Shown here piece by piece: positions 5,293 through 5,964 of a stretch of DNA of 5,964 nt (position 1 is its first letter; every line of letters starts with the position of its first letter). This DNA is from Methanobacteriota archaeon. Lineage in GTDB: Archaea > Halobacteriota > Syntropharchaeia > JACQPP01. The DNA is taken from contig JACQPP010000037.1 in assembly GCA_016207465.1 (NCBI GenBank), positions 1-5,964 of the forward strand, in the 5' to 3' direction. The notes below the pieces were generated by a model. That model was not told the origin of the DNA and made no database searches. It was given only the letters and a program-made list of their open reading frames with translations. The translations under genes and the position numbers were made by a program.

Positions 5293-5511
5293 ATGATGGC
5301 CGACGCCGTCGTGGAGACCAAGCGCTGGGGGGACTCCCTGGCGGTCATCATCCCCGCCGAGGTGGTCCGCCAGCGGAGGATGAAGCCGGGGGAGAAATAC
5401 GCGGTGAACTTCATCCGGGTAGGGGACCTCAGTAAGCACTTCGGCTCGATGAAGGGGACATTCCCGGATGTCCAGAAGGCGAAGGATGAGGCCCGCCGCG
5501 GATGGCGCTGA
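5293..5511 (+). CDS. AbrB/VapB-type antitoxin
   Basis: This is a 72-residue swapped-hairpin AbrB/SpoVT DNA-binding protein. Residues about 6-45 carry the family pattern (VETKRWGDSLAVIIPAEVV, then MKPGEKYAVNFI). The C-terminal part (about 50-72, with GSMKGTFPDVQKAKDEARRGW) is the usual charged tail that binds and blocks the toxin. It probably neutralises the VapC nuclease encoded next and represses its own promoter. The start is ATG 5293; ATG 5296 is equally possible. Both sit where the TATA box at 5264-5270 predicts transcription to begin. A longer frame from TTG 5236 would include the TATA box in the protein and is rejected. The 3' end overlaps the toxin gene by 10 bases, the usual antitoxin-toxin coupling. 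Confidence 0.88.
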   Translation: MMADAVVETKRWGDSLAVIIPAEVVRQRRMKPGEKYAVNFIRVGDLSKHFGSMKGTFPDVQKAKDEARRGWR

Positions 5512-5885
5512 ATCCTCCCGCGGCCTATTTTTTCGACACCTACGCCCTCATGGCCGTCTTCGAGGGCACGGAATCCTACCATTCCTATGCGGGTCCAGGA
5601 GTCCGCATCGCCACCACCGAGTTGAACCTCATGGAGTTCGCCTATGTGGCCCTCCGAAAGGGACGGCCGAGGGCCATCGTGGAGCGGAAATTCCACGACC
5701 TCCTGCCCTACTGCCGCCCCCTCTTCTCGGGGCTCCTGCTGGAGGCGGCCCTGTTCCGCACCCGCCACCCCCGGATGTCCTACATTGATTGCATCGGCTA
5801 CCGGATGGCCCGCGAACTGAACGTCCCGTTCCTCACGGGGGACGATGCGTTCCGGGGGATGGAGGGAGTGGAGTTCGTGAGATGA
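5502..5885 (+). CDS. vapC: VapC-type PIN-domain ribonuclease toxin
   Basis: This is a 127-residue PIN-domain protein, the toxic nuclease of a type II toxin-antitoxin pair; VapC toxins cleave tRNA or rRNA using Mg2+ or Mn2+. The acidic active-site set is visible: Asp12 in FFDTYAL, Glu45 in ELNLMEF, Asp96 in SYIDCIGY, and Asp114 in TGDDAF. Order and spacing match VapC, and the length is normal for the family, so the toxin looks intact. The ATG at 5502 overlaps the antitoxin stop by 10 bases, and only a loose purine-rich sequence precedes it, so translation is probably coupled. The VapC frame stays open past its TGA to the window end, but the PIN domain is complete at the TGA. Confidence 0.9.
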   Translation: MALNPPAAYFFDTYALMAVFEGTESYHSYAGPGVRIATTELNLMEFAYVALRKGRPRAIVERKFHDLLPYCRPLFSGLLLEAALFRTRHPRMSYIDCIGYRMARELNVPFLTGDDAFRGMEGVEFVR

Positions 5886-5964
5886 ACCAGCGGAGCGGGC
5901 TCCAATCTGGGCTGCAAAAGCGGAGTTGAGAAGACCGGCGATGTCTCTGCTATCCCGCCCACCC
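5886..5964. other. 79 bases with no recognised feature
   Basis: No tRNA, terminator T-run or promoter box is visible after the vapC stop. An ATG overlapping that stop (5882) opens a 15-codon frame of no recognisable character. A 7-base direct repeat AGCGGAG (5889-5895 and 5919-5925) is too short to interpret. A gene starting or ending beyond the window cannot be excluded. Confidence 0.4.

Noticed and set aside
5886..5964. Possible tRNA end (CCCGCCCACC) or continuation of VapC past its stop
   Set aside because: No T-arm, D-arm or anticodon stem could be built on either strand, and the VapC domain is already complete at the TGA.

Overview
The window is a GC-rich stretch of archaeal chromosome. 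The archaeal assignment rests on three things seen in the sequence. There is a thiolase followed at once by a DUF35 zinc-ribbon/OB-fold protein, the arrangement known from the archaeal acetoacetyl-CoA thiolase/HMG-CoA synthase complex. There are TTTATAT boxes about 23-27 bases before start codons, which fits leaderless mRNAs. A T-rich tract without a hairpin ends the first operon. A GC-rich euryarchaeon, possibly in the Thermoplasmatota, is my best guess, but the phylum cannot be fixed from this window.

Layout. Positions 1-1499 (+) hold a thiolase, cut at the left edge of the window, and its DUF35 partner, separated by 2 bases and ending in a T-rich terminator at about 1506-1530. Positions 1486-3439 (-) hold three genes, in transcription order: a 135-residue membrane protein of unknown function, a 107-residue helical protein of unknown function, and a HisC-type aminotransferase whose last codons overlap the end of the DUF35 gene. 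Positions 3486-4484 (-) encode an NAD(P)-dependent extended SDR (epimerase/3-beta-HSD-like). Between its stop and the membrane-protein gene lies a possible 13-codon leader ORF (3448-3489) that contains a perfect 12-bp hairpin. Positions 4557-5195 (-) encode a five-helix Yip1-like membrane protein. It is transcribed divergently from an AbrB/VapB-type antitoxin and VapC PIN-domain toxin pair (5293-5885, +). The two divergent genes face each other across an intergenic region with two opposed TATA boxes. The last 79 bases hold nothing I can name.

How the genes work together. The thiolase and DUF35 protein probably supply acetoacetyl-CoA to HMG-CoA synthase for isoprenoid lipid synthesis; HMG-CoA synthase would be expected just upstream, outside the window. 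The VapB/VapC pair is a self-contained type II toxin-antitoxin module. HisC would serve histidine synthesis, though no other his gene is present. The SDR, the two membrane proteins and the 107-residue protein have no assigned pathway. The most unusual items are the leader ORF with its hairpin before the 135-residue membrane protein, the terminator that doubles as the 3' coding end of hisC, and the promoter positions that force later starts on both divergent genes.
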